64,000 nt of DNA from Ophiura sarsii (taxonomy: Eukaryota > Echinodermata > Ophiuroidea > Amphilepidida > Ophiuridae), in the NCBI GenBank assembly GCA_035610835.1, contig CM069452.1:69412919-69476918 (forward strand). Reading direction: 5' to 3'. Made by a program: the position numbers and the translations under genes. The notes under the pieces were generated by a model, which was not told the origin of the DNA, did no database searches, and saw only the letters and a list, made by a program, of their open reading frames with translations. The stretch's first letter is position 1. Each line of letters begins with the position of its first letter. This document shows positions 11,201 to 25,740 of this stretch, one piece after another.

Positions 11201-14154
11201 TAACGTGACCCAATATCTATAAAATCGCAAAACAGACCCGTAGCCATTTGACTCTAAATTTGGAGCTTTAGAGCCATTTTCTTGGCTATTTCTCGAGAAA
11301 ATCATGTAAACTTCTTGATATTAACGTCCGACATTGATATGAATGGTGTTTTGAATGTAAATCAAGGCGTATTTAAGCGATTTGAACCCACCTTCCACTT
11401 CAAAACTCGGTTTTATTGGAAATGGCCATTGTGCGTTTAACAAAAATCTTAATTATTTTTTTTGCATTTTTGGAATCATCATATAGCATTATGAAAAAGA
11501 GTCACTCAAAAAATTCAAATTCTACTCCTAACTGGAATTATGTCACAAAATAGATTTGACTCTATACCCAAAATACCCCATTTTTCTCACTTTTTGGCCA
11601 TTTTTTACCCAAAATTGTTACATTTAAAGTCTGCTTTCATGACCAAAACGTGTATTTTTTGATTTGTCATTGTTTACATTGTATAATATATATGTTAATA
11701 GCATACATGACACATTTAATTATCGACAAACATGATAACTTAATCATATAATCACTATATCACGCCGTATTCATTGCAGAGATACCTGTATGCCATTAAT
11801 GGTTAAATTATGTAGGGGGGGGGGGGGGGGTAAAAGACCCCCGTATTTGTAGGACAATAAAGCTTCTAAAAGCCATTTGTTTACTTAGAGTATCATGATT
11901 ACCTAGTAGGCAAACTCACAATTACATTTTTGTCACGATATTACCCCTAGGGTATTGTGTTAAGCATTGAATGTACAATTTTAACGATTTGTTGCTCTTT
12001 TCTGAGCCAATGTGGGGCCAAATATGAATTTTGACAAAACGTTGACCTACATGAGAGTGATAAACTCTAAATAAAGCTTTCAACTTGACAATGAGATAAT
12101 TAACTCTTAAACTGAGATGCAAGTTACTTGATATAGACCTAAGAGGGAGTATTCTTGCACGTGGGGGACTTCTAGCCAAGGGTAACGTGACCCAATATCT
12201 ATAAAATCGCAAAACAGACCCGTAGCCATTTGACTCTAAATTTGGAGCTTTAGAGCCATTTTCTTGGCTATTTCTCGAGAAAATCATGTAAACTTCTTGA
12301 TATTAACGTCTGACATTGATATAAATGGTGTTTTGAATGTAAATCAAGGCGTATTTAAGCGATTTGAACCCACCTTCCACTTCAAAACTCGGTTTTATTG
12401 GAAATGGCCATTGTGCGTTTAACAAAAATCTTAATTATTTTTTTTGCATTTATGGAATCATCATATAGCATTATGAAAAAGTGTCACTCAAAAAATTCAA
12501 ATTCTACTCCTAACTGGAATTATGTCACAAAATAGATTTTACTCTATACCCAAAATACCCCATGTTTCTCACTTTTTGGCCATTTTTTACCCAAAATTGT
12601 TACATTTAAAGTCTGCTTTCATGACCAAAACGTGTATTTTTTGATTTGTCATTGTTTACATTGTATAATATATATGTTAATAGCATACATGACACATTTA
12701 ATTATCGACAAACATGATAACTTAATCATATAATCACTATATCACGCCGTATTCATTGCAGAGATACCTGTATGCCATTAATGGTTAAATTATGTAGGGG
12801 GGGGGGGGGGGTAAAAGATCCCCGTATTTGTAGGACAATAAAGCTTCTAAAAGCCATTTGTTTACTTAGAGTATCATGATTACCTAGTAGGCAAACTCAC
12901 AATTACATTTTTGTCACGATATTACCCCTAGGGTATTGTGTTAAGCATTGAATGTACAATTTTAACGATTTGTTGCTCTTTTCTGAGCCAATGTGGGGCC
13001 AAATATGAATTTTGACAAAACGTTGACCTACATGAGAGTGATAAACTCTAAATAAAGCTTTCAACTTGACAATGAGATAATTAACTCTTAAACTGAGATG
13101 CAAGTTACTTGATATAGACCTAAGAGGGAGTATTCTTGCACGTGTGGGACTTCTAGCCAAGGGTAACGTGACCCAATATCTATAAAATCGCAAAACAGAC
13201 CCGTAGCCATTTGACTCTAAATTTGGAGCTTTAGAGCCATTTTCTTGGCTATTTCTCGAGAAAATCATTTAAACTTCTTGATATTAACGTCCGACATTGA
13301 TATAAATGGTGTTTTGAATGTAAATCAAGGCGTATTTAAGCGATTTGAACCCACCTTCCACTTCAAAACTCGGTTTTATTGGAAATGGCCATTGTGCGTT
13401 TAACAAAATATTAATTTTTTTTTTGCATTTTTGGAATCATCATATAGCATTATGAAAAAGTGTCACTCAAAAAAATCAAATTCTACTCCTAACTGGAATT
13501 ATGTCACAAAATAGATTTTACTCTATACCCAAAATACCCCATTTTTCTCACTTTTTGGCCATTTTTTACCCAAAATTGTTACATTTAAAGTCTGCTTTCA
13601 TGACCAAAACGTGTATTTTTTGATTTGTCATTGTTTACATTGTATAATATATATGTTAATAGCATACATGACACATTTAATTATCGACAAACATGATAAC
13701 TTAATCATATAATCACTATATCACGCCGTATTCATTGCAGAGATACCTGTATGCCATTAATGGTTAAATTATGTAGGGGGGGGGGGGGGTAAAAGACCCC
13801 CGTATTTGTAGGACAATAAAGCTTCTAAAAGCCATTTGTTTACTTAGAGTATCATGATTACCTAGTAGGCAAACTCACAATTACATTTTTGTCACGATAT
13901 TACCCCTAGGGTATTGTGTTAAGCATTGAATGTACAATTTTAACGATTTGTTGCTCTTTTCTGAGCCAATGTGGGGCCAAATAAGAATTTTGACAAAACG
14001 TTGACCTACATGAGAGTGATAAACTCTAAATAAAGCTTTCAACTTGACAATGAGATAATTAACTCTTAAACTGAGATGCAAGTTACTTGATATAGACCTA
14101 AGAGGGAGTATTCTTGCACGTGGGGGACTTCTAGCCAAGGATAACGTGACCCAA
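8281..14154. repeat. Higher-order repeat: 3-monomer block (~2.94 kb) repeated twice
   Basis: Monomers at 8281, 9258 and 10237 match those at 11214, 12196 and 13177 one-to-one by private variants. GATATGAATGG is shared by the first pair (near 8405 and 11338). GTCTGACATTG and AAAAGATCCCCG are shared by the second pair. ATCATTTAAAC, AAAATATTAAT and AAATAAGAATT are shared by the third pair. Block lengths are 2933 and 2941 bp. This means three-unit segments were copied as a block. Confidence 0.9.
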
Positions 14155-14691
14155 TATCTATAAAATCGCAAAACAGACCCGTAGCCATTTGACTCTAAAT
14201 TTGGAGCTTTAGAGCCATTTTCTTGGCTATTTCTCGAGAAAATCATGTAAACTTCTTGATATTAACGTCCGACATTGATATAAATGGTGTTTTGAATGTA
14301 AATCAAGGCGTATTTAAGCGATTTGAACCCACCTTCCACTTCAAAACTCGGTTTTATTGGAAATGGCCATTGTGCGTTTAACAAAAATCTTAATTATTTT
14401 TTTTGCATTTTTGGAATCATCATATAGCATTATGAAAAAGAGTCACTCAAAAAATTCAAATTCTACTCCTAACTGGAATTATGTCACAAAATAGATTTTA
14501 CTCTATACCCAAAATACCCCATTTTTCTCACTTTTTGGCCATTTTTTACCCAAAATTGTTACATTTAAAGTCTGCTTTCATGACCAATGAGATAATTAAC
14601 TCTTAAACTGAGATGCAAGTTACTTGATATAGACCTAAGAGGGAGTATTCTTGCACGTGTGGGACTTCTAGCCAAGGGTAACGTGACCCAA
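14155..14691. repeat. Truncated satellite monomer with ~441-bp internal deletion, copy 1
   Basis: The sequence jumps from TTTCATGACCAA to TGAGATAATTAAC, losing the segment that holds the poly-G tract. In intact units the two break sites read CATGACCAAAACG and CTTGACAATGAG, sharing a GACAA-like microhomology. This suggests end-joining or replication slippage. Confidence 0.9.
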
Positions 14692-17600
14692 TATCTATAA
14701 AATCGCAAAACAGACCCGTAGCCATTTGACTCTAAATTTGGAGCTTTAGAGCCATTTTCTTGGCTATTTCTCGAGAAAATCATTTAAACTTCTTGATATT
14801 AACGTCCGACATTGATATAAATGGTGTTTTGAATGTAAATCAAGGCGTATTTAAGCGATTTGAACCCACCTTCCACTTCAAAACTCGGTTTTATTGGAAA
14901 TGGCCATTGTGCGTTTAACAAAATATTAATTTTTTTTTTGCATTTTTGGAATCATCATATAGCATTATGAAAAAGTGTCACTCAAAAAAATCAAATTCTA
15001 CTCCTAACTGGAATTATGTCACAAAATAGATTTTACTCTATACCCAAAATACCCCATTTTTCTCACTTTTTGGCCATTTTTTACCCAAAATTGTTACATT
15101 TAAAGTCTGCTTTCATGACCAAAACGTGTATTTTTTGATTTGTCATTGTTTACATTGTATAATATATATGTTAATAGCATACATGACACATTTAATTATC
15201 GACAAACATGATAACTTAATCATATAATCACTATATCACGCCGTATTCATTGCAGAGATACCTGTATGCCATTAATGGTTAAATTATGTAGGGGGGGGGG
15301 GGTAAAAGACCCCCGTATTTGTAGGACAATAAAGCTTCTAAAAGCCATTTGTTTACTTAGAGTATCATGATTACCTAGTAGGCAAACTCACAATTACATT
15401 TTTGTCACGATATTACCCCTAGGGTATTGTGTTAAGCATTGAATGTACAATTTTAACGATTTGTTGCTCTTTTCTGAGCCAATGTGGGGCCAAATATGAA
15501 TTTTGACAAAACGTTGACCTACATGAGAGTGATAAACTCTAAATAAAGCTTTCAACTTGACAATGAGATAATTAACTCTTAAACTGAGATGCAAGTTACT
15601 TGATATAGACCTAAGAGGGAGTATTCTTGCACGTGGGGGACTTCTAGCCAAGGATAACGTGACCCAATATCTATAAAATCGCAAAACAGACCCGTAGCCA
15701 TTTGACTCTAAATTTGGAGCTTTAGAGCCATTTTCTTGGCTATTTCTCGAGAAAATCATGTAAACTTCTTGATATTAACGTCCGACATTGATATAAATGG
15801 TGTTTTGAATGTAAATCAAGGCGTATTTAAGCGATTTGAACCCACCTTCCACTTCAAAACTCGGTTTTATTGGAAATGGCCATTGTGCGTTTAACAAAAA
15901 TCTTAATTATTTTTTTTGCATTTTTGGAATCATCATATAGCATTATGAAAAAGAGTCACTCAAAAAATTCAAATTCTACTCCTAACTGGAATTATGTCAC
16001 AAAATAGATTTTACTCTATACCCAAAATACCCCATTTTTCTCACTTTTTGGCCATTTTTTACCCAAAATTGTTACATTTAAAGTCTGCTTTCATGACCAA
16101 AACGTGTATTTTTTGATTTGTCATTGTTTACATTGTATAATATATATGTTAATAGCATACATGACACATTTAATTATCGACAAACATGATAACTTAATCA
16201 TATAACCACTATATCACGCCGTATTCATTGCAGAGATACCTGTATGCCATTAATGGTTAAATTATGTAGGGGGGGGGGGGGTAAAAGACCCCCGTATTTG
16301 TAGGACAATAAAGCTTCTAAAAGCCATTTGTTTACTTAGAGTATCATGATTACCTAGTAGGCAAACTCACAATTACATTTTTGTCACGATATTACCCCTA
16401 GGGTATTGTGTTAAGCATTGAATGTACAATTTTAACGATTTGTTGCTCTTTTCTGAGCCAATGTGGGGCCAAATATGAATTTTGACAAAACGTTGACCTA
16501 CATGAGAGTGATAAACTCTAAATAAAGCTTTCAACTTGACAATGAGATAATTAACTCTTAAACTGAGATGCAAGTTACTTGATATAGACCTAAGAGGGAG
16601 TATTCTTGCACGTGGGGGACTTCTAGCCAAGGGTAACGTGACCCAATATCTATAAAATCGCAAAACAGACCCGTAGCCATTTGACTCTAAATTTGGAGCT
16701 TTAGAGCCATTTTCTTGGCTATTTCTCGAGAAAATCATGTAAACTTCTTGATATTAACGTCCGACATTGATATAAATGGTGTTTTGAATGTAAATCAAGG
16801 CGTATTTAAGCGATTTGAACCCACCTTCCACTTCAAAACTCGGTTTTATTGGAAATGGCCATTGTGCGTTTAACAAAAATCTTAATTCTTTTTTTTGCAT
16901 TTTTGGAATCATCATATAGCATTATGAAAAAGAGTCACTCAAAAAATTCAAATTCTACTCCTAACTGGAATTATGTCACAAAATAGATTTTACTCTATAC
17001 CCAAAATACCCCATTTTTCTCACTTTTTGGCCATTTTTTACCCAAAATTGTTACATTTAAAGTCTGCTTTCATGACCAAAACGTGTATTTTTTGATTTGT
17101 CATTGTTTACATTGTATAATATATATGTTAATAGCATACATGACACATTTAATTATCGACAAACATGATAACTTAATCATATAATCACTATATCACGCCG
17201 TATTCATTGCAGAGATACCTGTATGCCATTAATGGTTAAATTATGTAGGGGGGGGGGGGGGGGAGGGTAAAAGACCCCCGTATTTGTAGGACAATAAAGC
17301 TTCTAAAAGCCATTTGTTTACTTAGAGTATCATGATTACCTAGTAGGCAAACTCACAATTACATTTTTGTCACGATATTACCCCTAGGGTATTGTGTTAA
17401 GCATTGAATGTACAATTTTAACGATTTGTTGCTCTTTTCTGAGCCAATGTGGGGCCAAATATGAATTTTGACAAAACGTTGACCTACATGAGAGTGATAA
17501 ACTCTAAATAAAGCTTTCAACTTGACAATGAGATAATTAACTCTTAAACTGAGATGCAAGTTACTTGATATAGACCTAAGAGGGAGTATTCTTGCACGTG

Positions 17601-18615
17601 GGGGACTTCTAGCCAAGGGTAACGTGACCCAATATCTATAAAATCGCAAAACAGACCCGTAGCCATTTGACTCTAATTTTGGAGCTTTAGAGCCATTTTC
17701 TTGGCTATTTCTCGAGAAAATCATGTAAACTTCTTGATATTAACGTCTGACATTGATATAAATGGTGTTTTGAATGTAAATCAAGGCGTATTTAAGCGAT
17801 TTGAACCCACCTTCCACTTCAAAACTCGGTTTTATTGGAAATGGCCATTGTGCGTTTAACAAAAATCTTAATTATTTTTTTTGCATTTTTGGAATCATCA
17901 TATAGCATTATGAAAAAGTGTCACTCAAAAAATTCAAATTCTACTCCTAACTGGAATTATGTCACAAAATAGATTTTACTCTATACCCAAAATACCCCAT
18001 TTTTCTCACTTTTTGGCCATTTTTTACCCAAAATTGTTACATTTAAAGTCTGCTTTCATGACCAAAACGTGTATTTTTTGATTTGTCATTGTTTACATTG
18101 TATAATATATATGTTAATAGCATACATGACACATTTAATTATCGACAAACATGATAACTTAATCATATAATCACTATATCACGCCGTATTCATTGCAGAG
18201 ATACCTGTATGCCATTAATGGTTAAATTATGTAGGGGGGGGGGGGGGGGGTAAAAGACCCCCGTATTTGTAGGACAATAAAGCTTCTAAAAGCCATTTGT
18301 TTACTTAGAGTATCATGATTACCTAGTAGGCAAACTCACAATTACATTTTTGTCACGATATTACCCCTAGGGTATTGTGTTAAGCATTGAATGTACAATT
18401 TTAACGATTTGTTGCTCTTTTCTGAGCCAATGTGGGGCCAAATATGAATTTTGACAAAACGTTGACCTACATGAGAGTGATAAACTCTAAATAAAGCTTT
18501 CAACTTGACAATGAGATAATTAACTCTTAAACTGAGATGCAAGTTACTTGATATAGACCTAAGAGGGAGTATTCTTGCACGTGGGGGACTTCTAGCCAAG
18601 GATAACGTGACCCAA

Positions 18616-19152
18616 TATCTATAAAATCGCAAAACAGACCCGTAGCCATTTGACTCTAAATTTGGAGCTTTAGAGCCATTTTCTTGGCTATTTCTCGAGA
18701 AAATCATGTAAACTTCTTGATATTAACGTCCGACATTGATATAAATGGTGTTTTGAATGTAAATCAAGGCGTATTTAAGCGATTTGAACCCACCTTCCAC
18801 TTCAAAACTCGGTTTTATTGGAAATGGCCATTGTGCGTTTAACAAAAATCTTAATTCTTTTTTTTGCATTTTTGGAATCATCATATAGCATTATGAAAAA
18901 GAGTCACTCAAAAAATTCAAATTCTACTCCTAACTGGAATTATGTCACAAAATAGATTTTACTCTATACCCAAAATACCCCATTTTTCTCACTTTTTGGC
19001 CATTTTTTACCCAAAATTGTTACATTTAAAGTCTGCTTTCATGACCAATGAGATAATTAACTCTTAAACTGAGATGCAAGTTACTTGATATAGACCTAAG
19101 AGGGAGTATTCTTGCACGTGTGGGACTTCTAGCCAAGGGTAACGTGACCCAA
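18616..19152. repeat. Truncated satellite monomer, copy 2
   Basis: This has the same deletion junction and length as the truncated unit 4461 bp upstream. It is a copy made by block duplication, not a second deletion event. Confidence 0.9.
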
Positions 19153-22100
19153 TATCTATAAAATCGCAAAACAGACCCGTAGCCATTTGACTCTAAATTT
19201 GGAGCTTTAGAGCCATTTTCTTGGCTATTTCTCGAGAAAATCATTTAAACTTCTTGATATTAACGTCCGACATTGATATAAATGGTGTTTTGAATGTAAA
19301 TCAAGGCGTATTTAAGCGATTTGAACCCACCTTCCACTTCAAAACTCGGTTTTATTGGAAATGGCCATTGTGCGTTTAACAAAATATTAATTTTTTTTTT
19401 GCATTTTTGGAATCATCATATAGCATTATGAAAAAGTGTCACTCAAAAAAATCAAATTCTACTCCTAACTGGAATTATGTCACAAAATAGATTTTACTCT
19501 ATACCCAAAATACCCCATTTTTCTCACTTTTTGGCCATTTTTTACCCAAAATTGTTACATTTAAAGTCTGCTTTCATGACCAAAACGTGTATTTTTTGAT
19601 TTGTCATTGTTTACATTGTATAATATATATGTTAATAGCATACATGACACATTTAATTATCGACAAACATGATAACTTAATCATATAATCACTATATCAC
19701 GCCGTATTCATTGCAGAGATACCTGTATGCCATTAATGGTTAAATTATGTAGGGGGGGGGGGGGGTAAAAGACCCCCGTATTTGTAGGACAATAAAGCTT
19801 CTAAAAGCCATTTGTTTACTTAGAGTATCATGATTACCTAGTAGGCAAACTCACAATTACATTTTTGTCACGATATTACCCCTAGGGTATTGTGTTAAGC
19901 ATTGAATGTACAATTTTAACGATTTGTTGCTCTTTTCTGAGCCAATGTGGGGCCAAATATGAATTTTGACAAAACGTTGACCTACATGAGAGTGATAAAC
20001 TCTAAATAAAGCTTTCAACTTGACAATGAGATAATTAACTCTTAAACTGAGATGCAAGTTACTTGATATAGACCTAAGAGGGAGTATTCTTGCACGTGGG
20101 GGACTTCTAGCCAAGGATAACGTGACCCAATATCTATAAAATCGCAAAACAGACCCGTAGCCATTTGACTCTAAATTTGGAGCTTTAGAGCCATTTTCTT
20201 GGCTATTTCTCGAGAAAATCATGTAAACTTCTTGATATTAACGTCCGACATTGATATAAATGGTGTTTTGAATGTAAATCAAGGCGTATTTAAGCGATTT
20301 GAACCCACCTTCCACTTCAAAACTCGGTTTTATTGGAAATGGCCATTGTGCGTTTAATAAAAATCTTAATTATTTTTTTTGCATTTTTGGAATCATCATA
20401 TAGCATTATGAAAAAGTGTCACTCAAAAAATTCAAATTCTACTCCTAACTGGAATTATGTCACAAAATAGATTTTACTCTATACCCAAAATACCCCATTT
20501 TTCTCACTTTTTGGCCATTTTTTACCCAAAATTGTTACATTTAAAGTCTGCTTTCATGACCAAAACGTGTATTTTTTGATTTGTCATTGTTTACATTGTA
20601 TAATATATATGTTAATAGCATACATGACACATTTAATTATCGACAAACATGATAACTTAATCATATAACCACTATATCACGCCGTATTCATTGCAGAGAT
20701 ACCTGTATGCCATTAATGGTTAAATTATGTAGGGGGGGGGGGTAAAAGACCCCCGTATTTGTAGGACAATAAAGCTTCTAAAAGCCATTTGTTTACTTAG
20801 AGTATCATGATTACCTAGTAGGCAAACTCACAATTACATTTTTGTCACGATATTACCCCTAGGGTATTGTGTTAAGCATTGAATGTACAATTTTAACGAT
20901 TTGTTGCTCTTTTCTGAGCCAATGTGGGGCCAAATATGAATTTTGACAAAACGTTGACCTACATGAGAGTGATAAACTCTAAATAAAGCTTTCAACTTGA
21001 CAATGAGATAATTAACTCTTAAACTGAGATGCAAGTTACTTGATATAGACCTAAGAGGGAGTATTCTTGCACGTGGGGGACTTCTAGCCAAGGGTAACGT
21101 GACCCAATATCTATAAAATCGCAAAACAGACCCGTAGCCATTTGACTCTAAATTTGGAGCTTTAGAGCCATTTTCTTGGCTATTTCTCGAGAAAATCATG
21201 TAAACTTCTTGATATTAACGTCCGACATTGATATAAATGGTGTTTTGAATGTAAATCAAGGCGTATTTAAGCGATTTGAACCCACCTTCCACTTCAAAAC
21301 TCGGTTTTATTGGAAATGGCCATTGTGCGTTTAACAAAAATCTTAATTCTTTTTTTTGCATTTTTGGAATCATCATATAGCATTATGAAAAAGAGTCACT
21401 CAAAAAATTCAAATTCTACTCCTAACTGGAATTATGTCACAAAATAGATTTTACTCTATACCCAAAATACCCCATTTTTCTCACTTTTTGGCCATTTTTT
21501 ACCCAAAATTGTTACATTTAAAGTCTGCTTTCATGACCAAAACGTGTATTTTTTGATTTGTCATTGTTTACATTGTATAATATATATGTTAATAGCATAC
21601 ATGACACATTTAATTATCGACAAACATGATAACTTAATCATATAATCACTATATCACGCCGTATTCATTGCAGAGATACCTGTATGCCATTAATGGTTAA
21701 ATTATGTAGGGGGGGGGGGGGGGGGAGGGTAAAAGACCCCCGTATTTGTAGGACAATAAAGCTTCTAAAAGCCATTTGTTTACTTAGAGTATCATGATTA
21801 CCTAGTAGGCAAACTCACAATTACATTTTTGTCACGATATTACCCCTAGGGTATTGTGTTAAGCATTGAATGTACAATTTTAACGATTTGTTGCTCTTTT
21901 CTGAGCCAATGTGGGGCCAAATATGAATTTTGACAAAACGTTGACCTACATGAGAGTGATAAACTCTAAATAAAGCTTTCAACTTGACAATGAGATAATT
22001 AACTCTTAAACTGAGATGCAAGTTACTTGATATAGACCTAAGAGGGAGTATTCTTGCACGTGGGGGACTTCTAGCCAAGGGTAACGTGACCCAATATCTA

Positions 22101-25100
22101 TAAAATCGCAAAACAGACCCGTAGCCATTTGACTCTAATTTTGGAGCTTTAGAGCCATTTTCTTGGCTATTTCTCGAGAAAATCATGTAAACTTCTTGAT
22201 ATTAACGTCTGACATTGATATAAATGGTGTTTTGAATGTAAATCAAGGCGTATTTAAGCGATTTGAACCCACCTTCCACTTCAAAACTCGGTTTTATTGG
22301 AAATGGCCATTGTGCGTTTAACAAAAATCTTAATTATTTTTTTTGCATTTTTGGAATCATCATATAGCATTATGAAAAAGTGTCACTCAAAAAATTCAAA
22401 TTCTACTCCTAACTGGAATTATGTCACAAAATAGATTTTACTCTATACCCAAAATACCCCATTTTTCTCACTTTTTGGCCATTTTTTACCCAAAATTGTT
22501 ACATTTAAAGTCTGCTTTCATGACCAAAACGTGTATTTTTTGATTTGTCATTGTTTACATTGTATAATATATATGTTAATAGCATACATGACACATTTAA
22601 TTATCGACAAACATGATAACTTAATCATATAATCACTATATCACGCCGTATTCATTGCAGAGATACCTGTATGCCATTAATGGTTAAATTATGTAGGGGG
22701 GGGGGGGTAAAAGACCCCCGTATTTGTAGGACAATAAAGCTTCTAAAAGCCATTTGTTTACTTAGAGTATCATGATTACCTAGTAGGCAAACTCACAATT
22801 ACATTTTTGTCACGATATTACCCCTAGGGTATTGTGTTAAGCATTGAATGTACAATTTTAACGATTTGTTGCTCTTTTCTGAGCCAATGTGGGGCCAAAT
22901 ATGAATTTTGACAAAACGTTGACCTACATGAGAGTGATAAACTCTAAATAAAGCTTTCAACTTGACAATGAGATAATTAACTCTTAAACTGAGATGCAAG
23001 TTACTTGATATAGACCTAAGAGGGAGTATTCTTGCACGTGTGGGACTTCTAGCCAAGGGTAACGTGACCCAATATCTATAAAATCGCAAAACAGACCCGT
23101 AGCCATTTGACTCTAAATTTGGAGCTTTAGAGCCATTTTCTTGGCTATTTCTCGAGAAAATCATGTAAACTTCTTGATATTAACGTCCGACATTGATATA
23201 AATGGTGTTTTGAATGTAAATCAAGGCGTATTTAAGCGATTTGAACCCACCTTCCACTTCAAAACTCGGTTTTATTGGAAATGGCCATTGTGCGTTAAAC
23301 AAAAATCTTAATTATTTTTTTTGCATTTTTGGAATCATCATATAGCATTATGAAAAAGTGTCACTCAAAAAATTCAAATTCTACTCCTAACTGGAATTAT
23401 GTCACAAAATAGATTTTACTCTATACCCAAAATACCCCATTTTTCTCACTTTTTGGCCATTTTTTACCCAACATTGTTACATTTAAAGTCTGCTTTCATG
23501 ACCAAAACGTGTATTTTTTGACTTGTCATTGTTTACATTGTATAATATATATGTTAATAGCATACATGACACATTTAATTATCGACAAACATGATAACTT
23601 AATCATATAATCACTATATCACGCCGTATTCATTGCAGAGATACCTGTATGCCATTAATGGTTAAATTATGTAGGGGGGGGGGGGGGGTAAAAGACCCCC
23701 GTATTTGTAGGACAATAATGCTTCTAAAAGCCATTTGTTTACTTAGAGTATCATGATTACCTAGTAGGCAAACTCACGATTACATTTTTGTCACGATATT
23801 ACCCCTAGGGTATTGTGTTAAGCATTGAATGTACAATTTTAACGATTTGTTGCTCTTTTCTGAGCCAATGTGGGGCCAAATATGAATTTTGACAAAACGT
23901 TGACCTACATGAGAGTGATAAACTCTAAATAAAGCTTTCAACTTGACAATGAGATAATTAACTCTTAAACTGAGATGCAAGTTACTTGATATAGACCTAA
24001 GAGGGAGTATTCTTGCACGTGGGGGACTTCTAGCCAAGGGTAACGTGACCCAATATCTATAAAATCGCAAAACAGACCCGTAGCCATTTGACTCTAAATT
24101 TGGAGCTTTAGAGCCATTTTCTTGGCTATTTCTCGAGAAAATCATGTAAACTTCTTGATAATAACGTCCGACATTGATATAAATGGTGTTTTGAATGTAA
24201 ATCAAGGCGTATTTAAGCGATTTGAACCCACCTTCCACTTCAAAACTCGGTTTTATTGGAAATGGCCATTGTGCGTTAAACAAAAATCTTAATTATTTTT
24301 TTTGCATTTTTGGAATCATCATATAGCATTATGAAAAAGTGTCACTCAAAAAATTCAAATTCTACTCCTAACTGGAATTATGTCACAAAATAGATTTTAC
24401 TCTATACCCAAAATACCCCATTTTTCTCACTTTTTGGCCATTTTTTACCCAAAATTATTACATTTAAAGTCTGCTTTCATGACCAAAACGTGTATTTTTT
24501 GATTTGTCATTGTTTACATTGTATAATATATATGTTAATAGCATACATGACACATTTAATTATCGACAAACATGATAACTTAATCATATAATCACTATAT
24601 CACGCCGTATTCATTGCAGAGATACCTGTATGCCATTAATGGTTAAATTATGTAGGGGGGGGGGGGTAAAAGACCCCCGTATTTGTAGGACAATAAAGCT
24701 TCTAAAAGCCATTTGTTTACTTAGAGTATCATGATTACCTAGTAGGCAAACTCACAATTACATTTTTGTCACGATATTACCCCTAGGGTATTGTGTTAAG
24801 CATTGAATGTACAATTTTAACGATTTGTTGCTCTTTTCTGAGCCAATGTGGGGCCAAATATGAATTTTGACAAAACGTTGACCTACATGAGAGTGATAAA
24901 CTCTAAATAAAGCTTTCAACTTGACAATGAGATAATTAACTCTTAAACTGAGATGCAAGTTACTTGATATAGACCTAAGAGGGAGTATTCTTGCACGTGG
25001 GGGACTTCTAGCCAAGGGTAACGTGACCCAATATCTATAAAATCGCAAAACAGACCCGTAGCCATTTGACTCTAAATTTGGAGCTTTAGAGCCATTTTCT

Positions 25101-25540
25101 TGGCTATTTCTCGAGAAAATCATGTAAACTTCTTGATATTAACGTCCGACATTGATATAAATGGTGTTTTGAATGTAAATCAAGGCGTATTTAAGCGATT
25201 TGAACCCACCTTCCACTTCAAAACTCGGTTTTATTGGAAATGGCCATTGTGCGTTTAACAAAAATCTTAATTATTTTTTTGGCATTTTTGGAATCATCAT
25301 ATAGCATTATGAAAAAGTGTCACTCAAAAAATTCAAATTCTACTCCTAACTGGAATTATGTCACAAAATAGATTTTACTCTATACCCAAAATACCCCATT
25401 TTTCTCACTTTTTGGCCATTTTTTACCCAAAATTGTTACATTTAAAGTCTGCTTTCATGACCAAAACGTGTATTTTTTGATTTGTCATTGTTTACATTGT
25501 ATAATATATATGTTAATAGCATACATGACACATTTAATTA

Positions 25541-25602
25541 AAAGCATCGTAGCCACTAGACTAGCCGAGGAAAAGCATCGTAGCCACTAGACTAGCCGAG
25601 GA
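25541..25602 (+). repeat. 31-bp tandem duplication at the LINE A 5' end
   Basis: AAAGCATCGTAGCCACTAGA (unit 31 bp) occurs twice in direct succession at the exact 5' junction. Only the second copy is in frame with the RT motif that follows (reading SIVATRLAEEKSTHLAFLDF). The first copy was probably added by template switching or slippage at the end of reverse transcription. Confidence 0.9.
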
Positions 25603-25740
25603 AAAGTCTACCCATCTAGCTTTCTTGGACTTCCGTAAAGCTTTCGATACAGTGTGGCGAGATGGTCTATTATCGGTTGCGTGGAATATTGGTATTCGTG
25701 GTAAAGTTTGGAATATTATTGATAGTTTATATAATAATGT
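25572..25740 (+). pseudogene. LINE A reverse transcriptase fragment (motif A region)
   Basis: This in-frame fragment carries the catalytic motif A, FLDFRKAFDTVW, near 25632-25670, and reads on through NIGIRGKVWNIIDSLYNN. The frame is then cut by the 4.97-kb insert. Removing one TAATGT copy and the insert restores the reading NNVRFGDIV, joining it to the downstream fragment. Confidence 0.9.

Larger units (their letters stand above)
14155..23072. repeat. Higher-order repeat: short monomer plus four full monomers (~4.46 kb), repeated twice
   Basis: Blocks 14155-18615 (4461 bp) and 18616-23072 (4457 bp) each start with a 537-bp deleted monomer and continue with four full ones. Shared private variants include the identical deletion junction (near 14585 and 19046), GGGAGGGTAAAAG interrupting the G tract (near 17264 and 21726) and CTCTAATTTTGG (near 17673 and 22135). 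The two blocks are almost identical, so the duplication is recent. Confidence 0.92.
5337..25540. repeat. Satellite array, ~980-bp monomer, left part
   Basis: Tandem head-to-tail monomers. With TATCTATAAAATCG as phase point, units start at 5337, 6315, 7299, 8281, 9258, 10237, 11214, 12196, 13177, 14155, 14692, 15668, 16647, 17633, 18616, 19153, 20131, 21108, 22095, 23073, 24054 and 25032. Full units are 976-987 bp; two are 537 bp. Copies differ at only a few positions plus the length of a poly-G tract. Each monomer has a poly-G tract followed by TAAAAGACCCCC, which can fold as GGGGGT-AAAAG-ACCCCC. The DNA is AT-rich otherwise, and no tRNA-like or transposase-like sequence is visible. The Helitron and LINE A both inserted into this array. 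Confidence 0.97.

Noticed and set aside
6041..25123. A 121-codon minus-strand open frame repeated in almost every 980-bp monomer
   Set aside because: It persists because the monomers are nearly identical. The differences seen between copies within it mostly change the amino acid (P/S, P/T, H/L, N/K, P/L), the opposite of purifying selection, and no known motif is present.
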